A stretch of 64,000 bases of DNA from Mixta intestinalis (GTDB lineage Bacteria; Pseudomonadota; Gammaproteobacteria; Enterobacterales; Enterobacteriaceae), in assembly GCF_009914055.1 (NCBI RefSeq), contig NZ_CP028271.1, positions 3,534,001-3,598,000 of the forward strand, given 5' to 3'. This document shows, piece after piece, positions 1-8,716 of this stretch (within the stretch, counting starts at the first letter, position 1; each line of letters opens with the position of its first letter). The notes beneath the pieces were generated by a model, which had not been told where the DNA came from, did no database searches, and saw only the letters and a program-made list of their open reading frames with translations. The position numbers were made by a program, and so were the translations under genes.

Positions 1-1
1 C

Positions 2-757
2 AAACTTAATACCAGCCTGCAACAGCAATTGCATGATATGCAAAGCCTGGTTGCGGAACACTTCCTGCCGCTTAATCGCTATCGTGAATTAGAACGTCAG
101 CAGCACGATACACAGAGTCAGGCAGAAGAACTGATGGGGCAAATCGCCGTTAATCAGAAAAAAAGAGATGAGATTGAGCAGCGTATCGATCAAATACAGC
201 GTGAATACGATAAAGAAGTTAATACCCAGCTTGAAAAAGCCGCGGCCAGCATTAATGAACATCAAAGTAATATGCAAGTCGCCGCAGAGGATCTTAAACA
301 TACCAATATTGTGTCACCCGTATCCGGCACGGTAATGGCACTTTCAATATTAACACCGGGCAGCGTTCTTTCCGCTGGCGAAACGCTGATGGAAATTGTA
401 CCGGATAATACGCCATTAATTGTTGATGCCCAGCTAACTGCCGATCTGATTGATAAAGTGACCTCTGGGCTACCGGTTAATATGATGTTTACCGCGCTCA
501 ATCAGAACCGAACACCGGTTATTCCGGGGCATATCACTCTGGTATCGCCTGACCGGCTTATCGATAAAAAAAGCGGCGAGCCCTATTACGCCGTACAGAT
601 TACCGTCAGCGATGAGGGTATGGCGCTGCTGCGACATGAAGATATTCGGCCCGGTATGCCGGTTGCGGTGTTAATCAAAACCGGATCTCGTTCGCTGCTG
701 AGCTATCTCTTCAAGCCCGTGTGGGATCGTACCTCCACTGCCCTGACCGAGGAATAA
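2..757 (+). CDS. Type I secretion membrane fusion protein, HlyD family (5' truncated)
   Basis: This is the C-terminal part of the periplasmic adaptor that joins an inner-membrane ABC exporter to a TolC-type outer membrane channel. The frame is open to the window edge, so the true start lies upstream; the TTG at 29 is not a credible start. The visible protein has a Gln/Glu-rich coiled coil (roughly its first 90 residues), then a lipoyl/barrel-sandwich half (TNIVSPVSGTVMAL) and the usual family ending GMPVAVLIKTGSRSLLSYLF. Three bases separate it from the outer membrane gene, and a lipase gene follows, so it probably exports that lipase (LipC/PrtE-like). The ABC ATPase would be expected just left of the window. 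Confidence 0.88.
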   Translation, partial: KLNTSLQQQLHDMQSLVAEHFLPLNRYRELERQQHDTQSQAEELMGQIAVNQKKRDEIEQRIDQIQREYDKEVNTQLEKAAASINEHQSNMQVAAEDLKHTNIVSPVSGTVMALSILTPGSVLSAGETLMEIVPDNTPLIVDAQLTADLIDKVTSGLPVNMMFTALNQNRTPVIPGHITLVSPDRLIDKKSGEPYYAVQITVSDEGMALLRHEDIRPGMPVAVLIKTGSRSLLSYLFKPVWDRTSTALTEE

Positions 758-760
758 ACA

Positions 761-2119
761 ATGTATCGAAACCTAATGATACTCCTGTTTTGCTGCGGTT
801 TCTGTCTGTCAGCCCACGCGATTGGCATTGTGGAGATATATGCGCTCGCCCAGCAAAAGGATCCGCAGTTTCGCGCTTCAATTGAAGAGAAAAATGCTGG
901 TGAAGAACATAAGGCGATGGGGCGTGCGGGCCTGCTGCCTTCTCTTAATCTTTCTTACCAGAACGGCTTAAGAAACTGGCAAACCGCTGAAGTGCCACAG
1001 CGTAAAAGTTTGCTGAATCCTAAGATGGAAAAGGTAACAACGCATCGCCACTATCAGTCGCAAAGCGGCTCATTGATGCTGACGCAGCCTCTCTTTGATT
1101 ATGAAGCGTGGGCTGGTTATCAGCTGGGTGTCGCGCAGGCGCTCATGGCAAACGATCAATGGCGCGCCAGCTTTATGGAACTGGCGGTACGGGTGGTTAA
1201 CAGCTACCTGGATCTCATTGCCGCGCAGGAAAAAGTGGTGTTGGCCGAACGGCAGCAGGCTACGCTACAACAGCAGCTTGAGCAGAACCGCCGCTGGCTG
1301 CATGCCGGTGAAGGCACGGTTACCGAGATTGCTGAAACAGAATCACGTCTTGCGCTAACTGCGGCGGAGCTGTTTACGGCACAGGATGAACAGGATAAGG
1401 CGCACAGAGCGCTGGAAAATCTAATCGGGCAACCGATAACTAACCTCGCTCAGCTCGATAAGCTGATATCTGGCCCTTTCCAGCCGATCCCGTTATTACC
1501 TGCCCATTTTAAGCAATGGCAGCAGATGGCTCTGAAGGAAAATGCGGAACTGGCGGCGGCAAGACAGCAAATGCAGATTAGCTTTTATCATCGCGAACAG
1601 CAGCGCGGCGGCTTTTTCCCGCGCGTTCAGCTCTATGTTTCACACAGCATCAGTCACTCTTCCAGCGATACCACCATCGATCAGCGCTATGACAGTAGCA
1701 GCGTCGGTATCCAACTTAATTACGCGCTCTATACCGGCGGCTACAGCCGTGCCGCCGTCAGACAGGCCAATGCACGCTACAACCAAAGTAAGTTTGATTT
1801 AGAAAAAAGCATCAACGATACCGTAAACAATCTGCATAGCTATTTTGTCCAGTGCCACCATGCCAGCCAGCGCCTGGGAGCCTACCAGCAGGCTGTCAGG
1901 GCAGCAGAAGTTCAGGTCACGGCTACCCAAAAAGGTATTAAGGCTGGTCAACGTACCAATATGGACTTACTCAACGCGGAATATCAGCTCTACAGCACGC
2001 GTCTGAATTTACTTAATGAGCAATATCAGCATATGCGCGCCTGGTTAATGCTGAATTATTACTCCGGTCAGCTTACGCCTGAAAAATTAAAAGTTATCGC
2101 CGCTTATTTTTCACAATGA
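761..2119 (+). CDS. TolC-like outer membrane protein of type I secretion
   Basis: 452 residues with an N-terminal signal peptide (hydrophobic core MILLFCCGFCLSAHA) and the two-fold repeated, Gln/Ala-rich helical pattern of the outer membrane efflux protein family. Motifs near the second half (FFPRVQLYVSH, then YTGGYSRAAVRQA) are typical of the TolC/PrtF/LipD group. It starts three bases after the HlyD-type gene and ends 67 bases before the lipase gene, so the three look like one export unit. By family knowledge it forms the trimeric outer membrane channel. Whether it serves only the adjacent lipase or also proteases encoded elsewhere cannot be seen. Confidence 0.9.
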   Translation: MYRNLMILLFCCGFCLSAHAIGIVEIYALAQQKDPQFRASIEEKNAGEEHKAMGRAGLLPSLNLSYQNGLRNWQTAEVPQRKSLLNPKMEKVTTHRHYQSQSGSLMLTQPLFDYEAWAGYQLGVAQALMANDQWRASFMELAVRVVNSYLDLIAAQEKVVLAERQQATLQQQLEQNRRWLHAGEGTVTEIAETESRLALTAAELFTAQDEQDKAHRALENLIGQPITNLAQLDKLISGPFQPIPLLPAHFKQWQQMALKENAELAAARQQMQISFYHREQQRGGFFPRVQLYVSHSISHSSSDTTIDQRYDSSSVGIQLNYALYTGGYSRAAVRQANARYNQSKFDLEKSINDTVNNLHSYFVQCHHASQRLGAYQQAVRAAEVQVTATQKGIKAGQRTNMDLLNAEYQLYSTRLNLLNEQYQHMRAWLMLNYYSGQLTPEKLKVIAAYFSQ

Positions 2120-2186
2120 TTACGCTGTAAATGTAATACCCGTAGTAAAAAAATACCTCACACCTTCTCTAATAAAAGGAATTTTT

Positions 2187-3932
2187 ATGGGAATATTTAA
2201 TCATAGTAATTTTAATAAAGACGATATTGATGACCTGATGGCGTTAACGACTTTCAACTGGGAATCCTATTCCAGTGCAATATGGGAGAAGAGCTTTCAG
2301 GAATACTCAGGCGAATTGGGTTGGAAAGTAATAACCGCAGAAGATATTAATTACAGCGGTAAGACCGGTGGCTATAATCAGTTTTACGGTGAAAATCTAT
2401 TGCTTGCTACCTCAGAAGTTAGTGTACTTGGCAAATATGATAATGATGGAAAGCTAACTAGTATCGGCCTCAGCTACTGGGGTACCGGCACCGCGCATGA
2501 TGCAGAAGACTGGACGAGCAATTTCCTGATGGATATGTTGACCAATGTCGGAGTCGCATTAAGTTATCAAGGCAGCGCTGACGGCTATATTTTCGCTGCC
2601 TTTAACGATTTACTGACAAAAGTAAGTGAGTTTGCTCAGGCAAATGGTCTGTCGGGAAAAGATATCATTGTTACCGGCCTAAGCATGGGCGGAATGAGCG
2701 TTAATAGCATGGCAAGCGCATCTAGTATGGGACACTGGAAAGGCTTTTATGAAGATTCAGTGTATGTCTCCCTTTCTTCGCCGACACAAAACCGTTTGGA
2801 TGATAAAGTATTGAATATCGGTCTGGAAAACGATCCGATTTTCCGCGTGTTAGATGGTGATAGCATCTCTCCTGATAGCTTTAACGTTCATGATAAACCC
2901 CAAGAAAGCTGCACGAATAATATCGTCGCCTTTAATGACCACTATATAAAAAATGATATTTTATCGCTATTAAACCTAGTTGCCTGGCAGGGAGGCCACA
3001 ATCCTAAATGGTATATGAATGCCATTAATGCTATTAGCAAATCAATTTATTACGATATTACCGACAAAAACTCTACCGTTATTACTGCACAACTTTCTGA
3101 TAAACTGCGGGAGACAACCTGGGTAGAGGATTTAAACTATAAAGCACTGCCGCACGAAGGCCCTACCTTTATTCTTGGCTCGGATAAAGCCGACCTGATC
3201 GCCGGTGGCAAAGGTATGGATTATCTGGAAGGCTTTGCCGGTGACGACGTCTTCCGCGATGCGGGCGGCTTTAACGTTATCGATGGCGGCGCGGGCTATG
3301 ACCTGTTTGATTTGCAGGGTGAAATCAGCAAAACCTCCATTGCCAAAATTTCCAACGGCATCCTCGCCATCAAGGGGGCCGACGGCGGTATTACTTTGCT
3401 GCATGACGTCGAGGCGATCAAAGAAACCTACTGGTTCCTCTGGGACAACTATCTCACCTATGAAGTGACCAACGAGGGGCTGACCCTGGACGGCAAGCTT
3501 TCCCTCACTTACGCCAACTCGGTACACGCCAGCACCGAACAAAGCGGCGAAATCTTCGCGCCGGAAAACGGTGGCTTCTACGTTGACCAGACCAGCTGGC
3601 TGGTAGGCTCTGCTCAGGACACCGTTATGCACGGCTCCCGCAGTAGCGACGTGTTTGTCTGCCAGAGCGGCGATGACGTCATTTATACCAACGGCGGCGA
3701 CGACACCATTCTGCTGACCGGCAACGATATCGGCAATAAAACCGTTTACGGCTTCGGCCAGGACGACAAGCTGGCGTTTATGGCTAACACACAGACCACC
3801 GCCAACGGCAGCTATCTGGATTACCTGTCGGAGTGTGAGAACGGCGTACAGTTCACCTGCGATGCGGGCAGCATCACGCTGGTGGGCGTCACGCTCGATC
3901 AGCTGCATGAAAGTCAGTTTGTACTGGCTTAA
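2187..3932 (+). CDS. Secreted RTX lipase, family I.3 (LipA-like)
   Basis: 581 residues, no signal peptide, as expected for a type I secretion substrate. The N-terminal two thirds matches family I.3 true lipases. The nucleophile elbow is GLSMGG (Ser166), the acid is in NIGLENDPIF (Asp217) and the histidine in NNIVAFNDHY (His253), giving a complete triad. Gly/Asp-rich calcium-binding repeats follow (ILGSDKADLIAGGKGMDYL around 330-345, and SGDDVIYTNGGDDTILL near 495-515). The C terminus ends in a short hydrophobic stretch (ESQFVLA), the usual uncleaved export signal. The family more often has GHSLGG at the elbow, so GLSMGG is a variant. A good ribosome binding site (AAAAGGA) precedes the ATG. 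It is probably exported by the two genes upstream. Confidence 0.88.
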   Translation: MGIFNHSNFNKDDIDDLMALTTFNWESYSSAIWEKSFQEYSGELGWKVITAEDINYSGKTGGYNQFYGENLLLATSEVSVLGKYDNDGKLTSIGLSYWGTGTAHDAEDWTSNFLMDMLTNVGVALSYQGSADGYIFAAFNDLLTKVSEFAQANGLSGKDIIVTGLSMGGMSVNSMASASSMGHWKGFYEDSVYVSLSSPTQNRLDDKVLNIGLENDPIFRVLDGDSISPDSFNVHDKPQESCTNNIVAFNDHYIKNDILSLLNLVAWQGGHNPKWYMNAINAISKSIYYDITDKNSTVITAQLSDKLRETTWVEDLNYKALPHEGPTFILGSDKADLIAGGKGMDYLEGFAGDDVFRDAGGFNVIDGGAGYDLFDLQGEISKTSIAKISNGILAIKGADGGITLLHDVEAIKETYWFLWDNYLTYEVTNEGLTLDGKLSLTYANSVHASTEQSGEIFAPENGGFYVDQTSWLVGSAQDTVMHGSRSSDVFVCQSGDDVIYTNGGDDTILLTGNDIGNKTVYGFGQDDKLAFMANTQTTANGSYLDYLSECENGVQFTCDAGSITLVGVTLDQLHESQFVLA

Positions 3933-3962
3933 GCGCACCATCTGACTGAAGAGGAAAGACTA

Positions 3963-3990
3963 AACGGGTGATTTCAGTCACCCGTTTTTT
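3963..3990. terminator. Bidirectional terminator between lipase gene and metL
   Basis: Inverted repeat AACGGGTGA / TCACCCGTT with a short loop and a T tract on the + side; an A run on the left arm also allows use from the - strand. It sits in the 68-base gap between the convergent lipase gene and metL. Confidence 0.8.
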
Positions 3991-4000
3991 ACTGACTGTA

Positions 4001-6436
4001 TTACAGCAGCTGTGCCAGCCGGTTAATATCAGACTGTATCGCTCCCGCCGTCACGTCGCGCCCGGCACCCGGCCCGCGAATGACCAGTGGATTATCGCGA
4101 TACCAGCGGCTCTCAATTGCAAACACATTATCGCAGGGCAGCAGCGCCGCCAGCGGGTGTTCAGGACGTACCGCCTCAATACCAACGCGCGCCTTGCCGT
4201 TAGCATCAAAGCGCGCGACATAGCGCAGCACCAGCCCCATCTCCTGCGCCGCCTCCAGGCGTTGCAGCATCTGCTCATTCAGCGCATCGCTGTTTTCAAA
4301 GAAATGATCGACGGAACCGCTTTCGCAACCCGCGGGCACCAGCGACTCAACGCGTACCTGATCGGGTTCGATATCGTAACCCGCCTCACGTGCCAGAATC
4401 ACCAGCTTGCGCATAACATCCTGCCCGGAAAGATCGACACGCGGATCGGGTTCGGTCAGCCCCTGCTGCCAGGCCTGATCCACCAGCTCACTAAAAGGCA
4501 CCGTGCCATCAAATTGCAGGAACAGCCAGGAGAGCGTGCCGGAAAAAATACCGCTGATAGAAAGAATGCTGTCGCCACTTTCACGCAGGTCGCGCACCGT
4601 ATGGTTGACCGGCAGACCTGCGCCAACCGTTGCATTATATAGCCAGTGGCGTCCGGTTTTGGCAAAAGCATCGCGCACCTGACGCCAGCGATGGCTGCCT
4701 GATGCACCAGCGACTTTGTTTGCGCTCACCACATGGAAGCCGTAGCTGGCAAAATCGAGATATTGCTCAGCCAGCGACTCACTGGCGGTTACGTCCAGCA
4801 CCACTAAATCATCATAAGGATGCGCACGCATCCACAGGAAAAGCGACTCCTCATCCTGCGCAACCGCTTCATCCTCAAAAAAGGCCATGGCACGACTGGC
4901 ATCCAGCCCGTCATAGCTCAACAGACTACGGCGGCTATCCACCACCCCCGCCAGCACAAATTCAAAGCCGGTACGGGCGGAAAGGCTTTTCTGTTCGCGG
5001 GCAAACAGTTCCAGCCAGCGCGAACCGATATTGCCTTTGCCAAACAGCATCAGGCCGATGCGTTTCTCGGCGCGGAACAGCGACTGATGCAGCCCCTGAA
5101 CCAGATGCTGCGTCGGGCCGACGCGCAGCACCGCTACCAGGCTGATGCCCTCTTCCGACTGCCAGATAAACTCTACCGGCTGATCGTTGATCTGCTGCCA
5201 GAAGCGATGGCTGTGTAGCGGATTACGGCTTACGCCAGCACCCACCAGCGCCACCAGCGCCAACCCTTCACGTAGCTGAAGACGGCCTGGTAAGCCCGCC
5301 TCCAGCAGTAGTTCAAACGCGCTATTAACAACTTCAGAGGTATAGCAGAGCTGCAACAGGCTGCGATCGCTGTGCACGCCGGTTGCCAGCGGACGAATCT
5401 GTGCACGCTTCAGCAGATGATCCACTTCTTTATGCAGGGCCGCAAAATCGTGCTGCGGCGACACCGCGATCTCAATCAGACAAACGTCATCATGGCTGGT
5501 AACAATACGGGCACCGGTGCCAGAGGCCAGCACACGTTCAATGCGCGTCGATCCCTGCTCCGGCTGATAGCTACAGCGCAACTGCAAATCGATATCGCTG
5601 TTGGAAACCGGCTGTAAGGTGCGGGCATGCAGCACCGGTGCTGCCAGGCGCGCCAGCTCGCTGGCTTCATCCAGACGCAGCAGCGGCAGCAGGCAGGCAT
5701 CCTTAACCTTACGCGGATCGGCGCTGTAAACGCCTGCCACATCACTCCAGATAGTTACGCGACTAACGCCCGCCAGCGCACCAATTTGGGTAGCGGAATA
5801 GTCAGAACCGTTACGCCCCAGCAATACCGTCTCTCCAGCATCGTTACGGCAAATAAAGCCGGTAACCACCAGGCGCTGGTGTGCGTGTTGCGCCATCAGC
5901 TGTTGTAGCAGAGGCCAGGACTTTCCCTCATCAACCTGCGGTTGTGCCGCACGCTCAGCACGCAGAAAATCGCGGGCGTCGAGCCAGCAGGCCTCCAGAT
6001 CGCGCTGTTGCAACACCGCCGCCATCAGGCGCGCTGACCAAACCTCGCCGTGCCCGACAACTTCGGCATAGACTGCGTCGGTTATCTTGCCGTCCAACAG
6101 CCCGGCCAGATATTCCAGATCCTGGATAAAGCGCGCCAGCAGCGGCTGGGCAATTTCCGCAGGTAGCAAGCCCTTAATTAAATCGGACTGATAACGACGC
6201 AGGCTTTGCTGTACCTGATGCGCCGACAGCCGATCGCTCTGGCTCAGCTTCAGCCAGCCGATCAGCTGGTTAGTGGTACTGCCAGCGGCAGAAACCACCA
6301 TCAGATCGCCCGGCTGACTGTAATCGGCCATAATGCCTGCAACACGCTGGTAGCAGCTGACATCAGCAAGGCTACTGCCGCCAAATTTATGCAGCTGTCT
6401 GCTGTTCGGCGCGCCCGCTGTGGCTGAAATACTCAT
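4001..6436 (-). CDS. metL: Bifunctional aspartokinase II / homoserine dehydrogenase II
   Basis: 811 residues, the usual length of MetL. The N-terminal half is the aspartate kinase (HKFGGSSLADVSCYQRV near residue 17, the ATP-binding motif; GRNGSDYSATQIGAL further on). The C-terminal half, from about residue 460, is homoserine dehydrogenase (LMLFGKGNIGSRWLELF nucleotide fold, then VVSANKVAGASGSHRW). It performs the first and third steps from aspartate to homoserine for methionine and threonine synthesis. It lies three bases downstream of metB on the same strand, forming the metBL operon, so it should be controlled by the MetJ operator ahead of metB. Confidence 0.97.
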   Translation of the reverse strand: MSISATAGAPNSRQLHKFGGSSLADVSCYQRVAGIMADYSQPGDLMVVSAAGSTTNQLIGWLKLSQSDRLSAHQVQQSLRRYQSDLIKGLLPAEIAQPLLARFIQDLEYLAGLLDGKITDAVYAEVVGHGEVWSARLMAAVLQQRDLEACWLDARDFLRAERAAQPQVDEGKSWPLLQQLMAQHAHQRLVVTGFICRNDAGETVLLGRNGSDYSATQIGALAGVSRVTIWSDVAGVYSADPRKVKDACLLPLLRLDEASELARLAAPVLHARTLQPVSNSDIDLQLRCSYQPEQGSTRIERVLASGTGARIVTSHDDVCLIEIAVSPQHDFAALHKEVDHLLKRAQIRPLATGVHSDRSLLQLCYTSEVVNSAFELLLEAGLPGRLQLREGLALVALVGAGVSRNPLHSHRFWQQINDQPVEFIWQSEEGISLVAVLRVGPTQHLVQGLHQSLFRAEKRIGLMLFGKGNIGSRWLELFAREQKSLSARTGFEFVLAGVVDSRRSLLSYDGLDASRAMAFFEDEAVAQDEESLFLWMRAHPYDDLVVLDVTASESLAEQYLDFASYGFHVVSANKVAGASGSHRWRQVRDAFAKTGRHWLYNATVGAGLPVNHTVRDLRESGDSILSISGIFSGTLSWLFLQFDGTVPFSELVDQAWQQGLTEPDPRVDLSGQDVMRKLVILAREAGYDIEPDQVRVESLVPAGCESGSVDHFFENSDALNEQMLQRLEAAQEMGLVLRYVARFDANGKARVGIEAVRPEHPLAALLPCDNVFAIESRWYRDNPLVIRGPGAGRDVTAGAIQSDINRLAQLL

Positions 6437-6439
6437 CTC

Positions 6440-7600
6440 TTAATCCTCGACTGCCGCCCGGAATGCCTGCTCCAGGTCGGCGATTAAATCTTCGTGATCT
6501 TCTATCCCAACAGATACGCGCAACAGGGTATCGGAAATACCGGCTTCCGCTCGCGCTTCCGCTGACATCCCGGCGTGGGTCATGGTCGCGGTATGGGAAA
6601 TTAAACTTTCTACTCCCCCCAGCGATTCCGCCAGGGTAAATAATTCCAGCGCCTTCAGGAAGCGGCGCAGGCGCGCTTCATCACCATCCAGCTCAAAACT
6701 TAGCATCGCGCCGAAACCGCGCTGTTGGCGCACGGCATGCTGATGACCTGGGTTTTCCGGCAGGGAAGGATGATACAGCTTTTTCACCAGCGGCTGCTGC
6801 TTCAGATAATCAATAATTGCCAACGCGTTACGCTGCGCCGCCGCCATGCGCGGGCCTAACGTGCGCATGCCACGCAACAACAGATAGCTGTCAAAAGCAG
6901 AACCGGTCACGCCGATATTATTCGCCCACCATGCCAGCTCCGTCGCGACTTCAGCTTCTTTGGCGATTACCGCTCCCGCCACTACGTCAGAGTGGCCATT
7001 AAGATATTTGGTACAGGAGTGCAGCACCAGATCGGCACCCAGTGCCAGCGGATTCTGTAACGCCGGGCTCAGAAAAGTGTTGTCCACCACGCTTACCGCG
7101 CCGACGGCACGTGCAGCGGTACAGATGGCGGCGATATCCACCACGCGCAATAAGGGATTACTGGGGCTTTCTACCAGCACCAGCTTCGGTTTTTCTGCCA
7201 ACGCAGCCTGTAATGCTTCGGCATTCCCCTGATCAACAAATTTCACACGATACGCGCCGCGTTTACTCTGGCTATCAAACAGACGATAGCTACCACCATA
7301 GCAGTCATGCGGTGCCACCAGCAGATCGCCAGGCTTCAGAAACAGCGTGCAAACCAGATGAATCGCCGACATGCCGGTATTGGTCATCACCGCGCCAGCG
7401 CCGCCTTCCAGCTCGGCTAACGCCCGCTGCACTACGTCGCGCGTTGGATTACCACGGCGCGAATAGTCATGGGCACGTGGCTGATTGAAATCAGTAAAGT
7501 TATAGGTGCTGGAGAGATGGATTGGCGGGACAACGCAGCCATACTGTTCGTCATCATTCAAACCGCTACGTACTGCAATAGTTGCCTGTTTGCGCGTCAT
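6440..7600 (-). CDS. metB: Cystathionine gamma-synthase
   Basis: Starting at the ATG at 7600 (MTRKQATIAVRSG) gives 386 residues, the E. coli length; the longer upstream reading would run through the met boxes and is rejected. The enzyme is PLP-dependent and joins O-succinylhomoserine with cysteine to make cystathionine in methionine synthesis. The PLP lysine lies in SCTKYLNGHSD, and the substrate-binding SRRGNPTRDV motif is near residue 50. It is first gene of metBL, transcribed away from metJ, with the MetJ operator directly upstream. Confidence 0.97.
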   Translation of the reverse strand: MTRKQATIAVRSGLNDDEQYGCVVPPIHLSSTYNFTDFNQPRAHDYSRRGNPTRDVVQRALAELEGGAGAVMTNTGMSAIHLVCTLFLKPGDLLVAPHDCYGGSYRLFDSQSKRGAYRVKFVDQGNAEALQAALAEKPKLVLVESPSNPLLRVVDIAAICTAARAVGAVSVVDNTFLSPALQNPLALGADLVLHSCTKYLNGHSDVVAGAVIAKEAEVATELAWWANNIGVTGSAFDSYLLLRGMRTLGPRMAAAQRNALAIIDYLKQQPLVKKLYHPSLPENPGHQHAVRQQRGFGAMLSFELDGDEARLRRFLKALELFTLAESLGGVESLISHTATMTHAGMSAEARAEAGISDTLLRVSVGIEDHEDLIADLEQAFRAAVED

Positions 7601-7660
7601 GGTGCTTACTGTTCCTGAAAGGGCCTGAAAAGAAGGTTCACAGGATAACATTTCGCTTCT

Positions 7661-7692
7661 GGACGTCAATACATCTGGACATCTAAATGTCT
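7661..7692. promoter_or_regulatory. MetJ operator: four tandem met boxes
   Basis: Four consecutive 8-base units read GGACGTCA, ATACATCT, GGACATCT and AAATGTCT, each close to the met box AGACGTCT. A weaker fifth unit may lie at 7653-7660. MetJ dimers with S-adenosylmethionine bind such arrays cooperatively. The site lies between divergent metB and metJ, closer to metB, and should repress metBL and probably metJ itself. Confidence 0.85.
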
Positions 7693-7876
7693 TTGCGTAT
7701 AGATTGAGCAAAGGCGCAATAACCGCTAAAATTGCAGGTCATTGCCCCGCTGTAAAACGTCTTATCTAAACCGGCAGAGTTGCTGTTAAATGCTGACTTT
7801 AATTAGTGAGACGTGGAAAGATCGGGCATAATTGGCTGATTTCCAGCACTTTCACTTTTAATAATTAAGGTAACTC

Positions 7877-8194
7877 ATGGCTGAATGGAATGGCGAATAT
7901 ATCAGCCCTTATGCTGAGCATGGTAAGAAGAGCGAGCAGGTTAAAAAAATTACCGTGTCTATTCCGCTGAAGGTATTAAAAATTCTGACAGACGAACGCA
8001 CGCGCCGTCAGGTCAATAACCTGCGTCACGCCACCAACAGCGAACTGCTGTGCGAAGCATTTTTGCATGCTTTTACCGGCCAGCCGCTGCCGGACGACGT
8101 TGATCTGCGTAAGGAACGCAGCGATGAAATCCCGGAAGAGGCGAAGAAAATCATGCGTGAACTGGGGAAAGATCCCGATACCTGGGAATATTAA
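7877..8194 (+). CDS. metJ: Methionine repressor MetJ
   Basis: 105 residues, the exact family length, with the ribbon-helix-helix DNA-binding segment (KKITVSIPLKVLKILTDER) followed by the conserved helix RRQVNNLRHATNSELLCEAF. MetJ uses S-adenosylmethionine as corepressor and binds met boxes such as those 180 bases upstream. The ribosome binding site is AAGGTA. Divergent from metB, as in other enterobacteria, with a clear terminator after the stop. Confidence 0.98.
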   Translation: MAEWNGEYISPYAEHGKKSEQVKKITVSIPLKVLKILTDERTRRQVNNLRHATNSELLCEAFLHAFTGQPLPDDVDLRKERSDEIPEEAKKIMRELGKDPDTWEY

Positions 8195-8212
8195 TTCCGT
8201 CTGTTTCGCCCA

Positions 8213-8242
8213 TAAAAAAACCCAGCCGAGGCTGGGTTTTTT
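8213..8242. terminator. Terminator after metJ, shared with rpmE
   Basis: Perfect stem CCCAGCC / GGCTGGG with a two-base loop, preceded by seven A and followed by six T, so it can work on both strands between the convergent metJ and rpmE. Confidence 0.88.
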
Positions 8243-8287
8243 CTTGCATCCGCTCCGCTGAAACCAGGGTAGCGTCTGCCGGGAAAC

Positions 8288-8500
8288 TTATTTGCTGCCC
8301 GGGATGCTGAAGCGTTTGTTGAAGCGCTCAACACGACCACCGGTATCAACAACACGCTGTTTACCAGTGTAGAACGGGTGGCATTTACCGCACACGTCCA
8401 GGTTCAGATCGTGACCAACGGTAGAACGGGTTTTGATCACATTACCGCAAGAACAAGTTGCAGTAATTTCAACATAGTTAGGATGAATACCTTGTTTCAT
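8288..8500 (-). CDS. rpmE: 50S ribosomal protein L31
   Basis: 70 residues, the full length of the zinc-binding form of bL31. Cys16 and Cys18 (TCSCGN) with Cys37 and Cys40 (VCGKC) form the zinc site, so this is the C+ paralogue rather than YkgM. It bridges the two ribosomal subunits at the central protuberance. It is divergent from priA, as in E. coli. Confidence 0.98.
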   Translation of the reverse strand: MKQGIHPNYVEITATCSCGNVIKTRSTVGHDLNLDVCGKCHPFYTGKQRVVDTGGRVERFNKRFSIPGSK

Positions 8501-8716
8501 GGGATAACCTCAGTAAAGGCCGTGTCGCTCTCCCGCGCCAGGAAAAACCTGCGCCGGCACCACACGTGGATTAAAAATTCTGGTGATTTTTGATACGCTG
8601 TTTTGCATCAAAGGCGGCAAACTATACAGAAAATAACCGCCCTGTGCAATCGAATCCGCACATTTATGGCGACACAGTGTACACTACGCCGTCCAACTCT
8701 TTTTACGGATAACGTC

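Noticed and set aside
3132..3941. 269-codon open frame antisense to the lipase
   Set aside because: It mirrors the Gly/Asp-rich RTX repeat region, where antisense frames stay open by composition. It has no family pattern.
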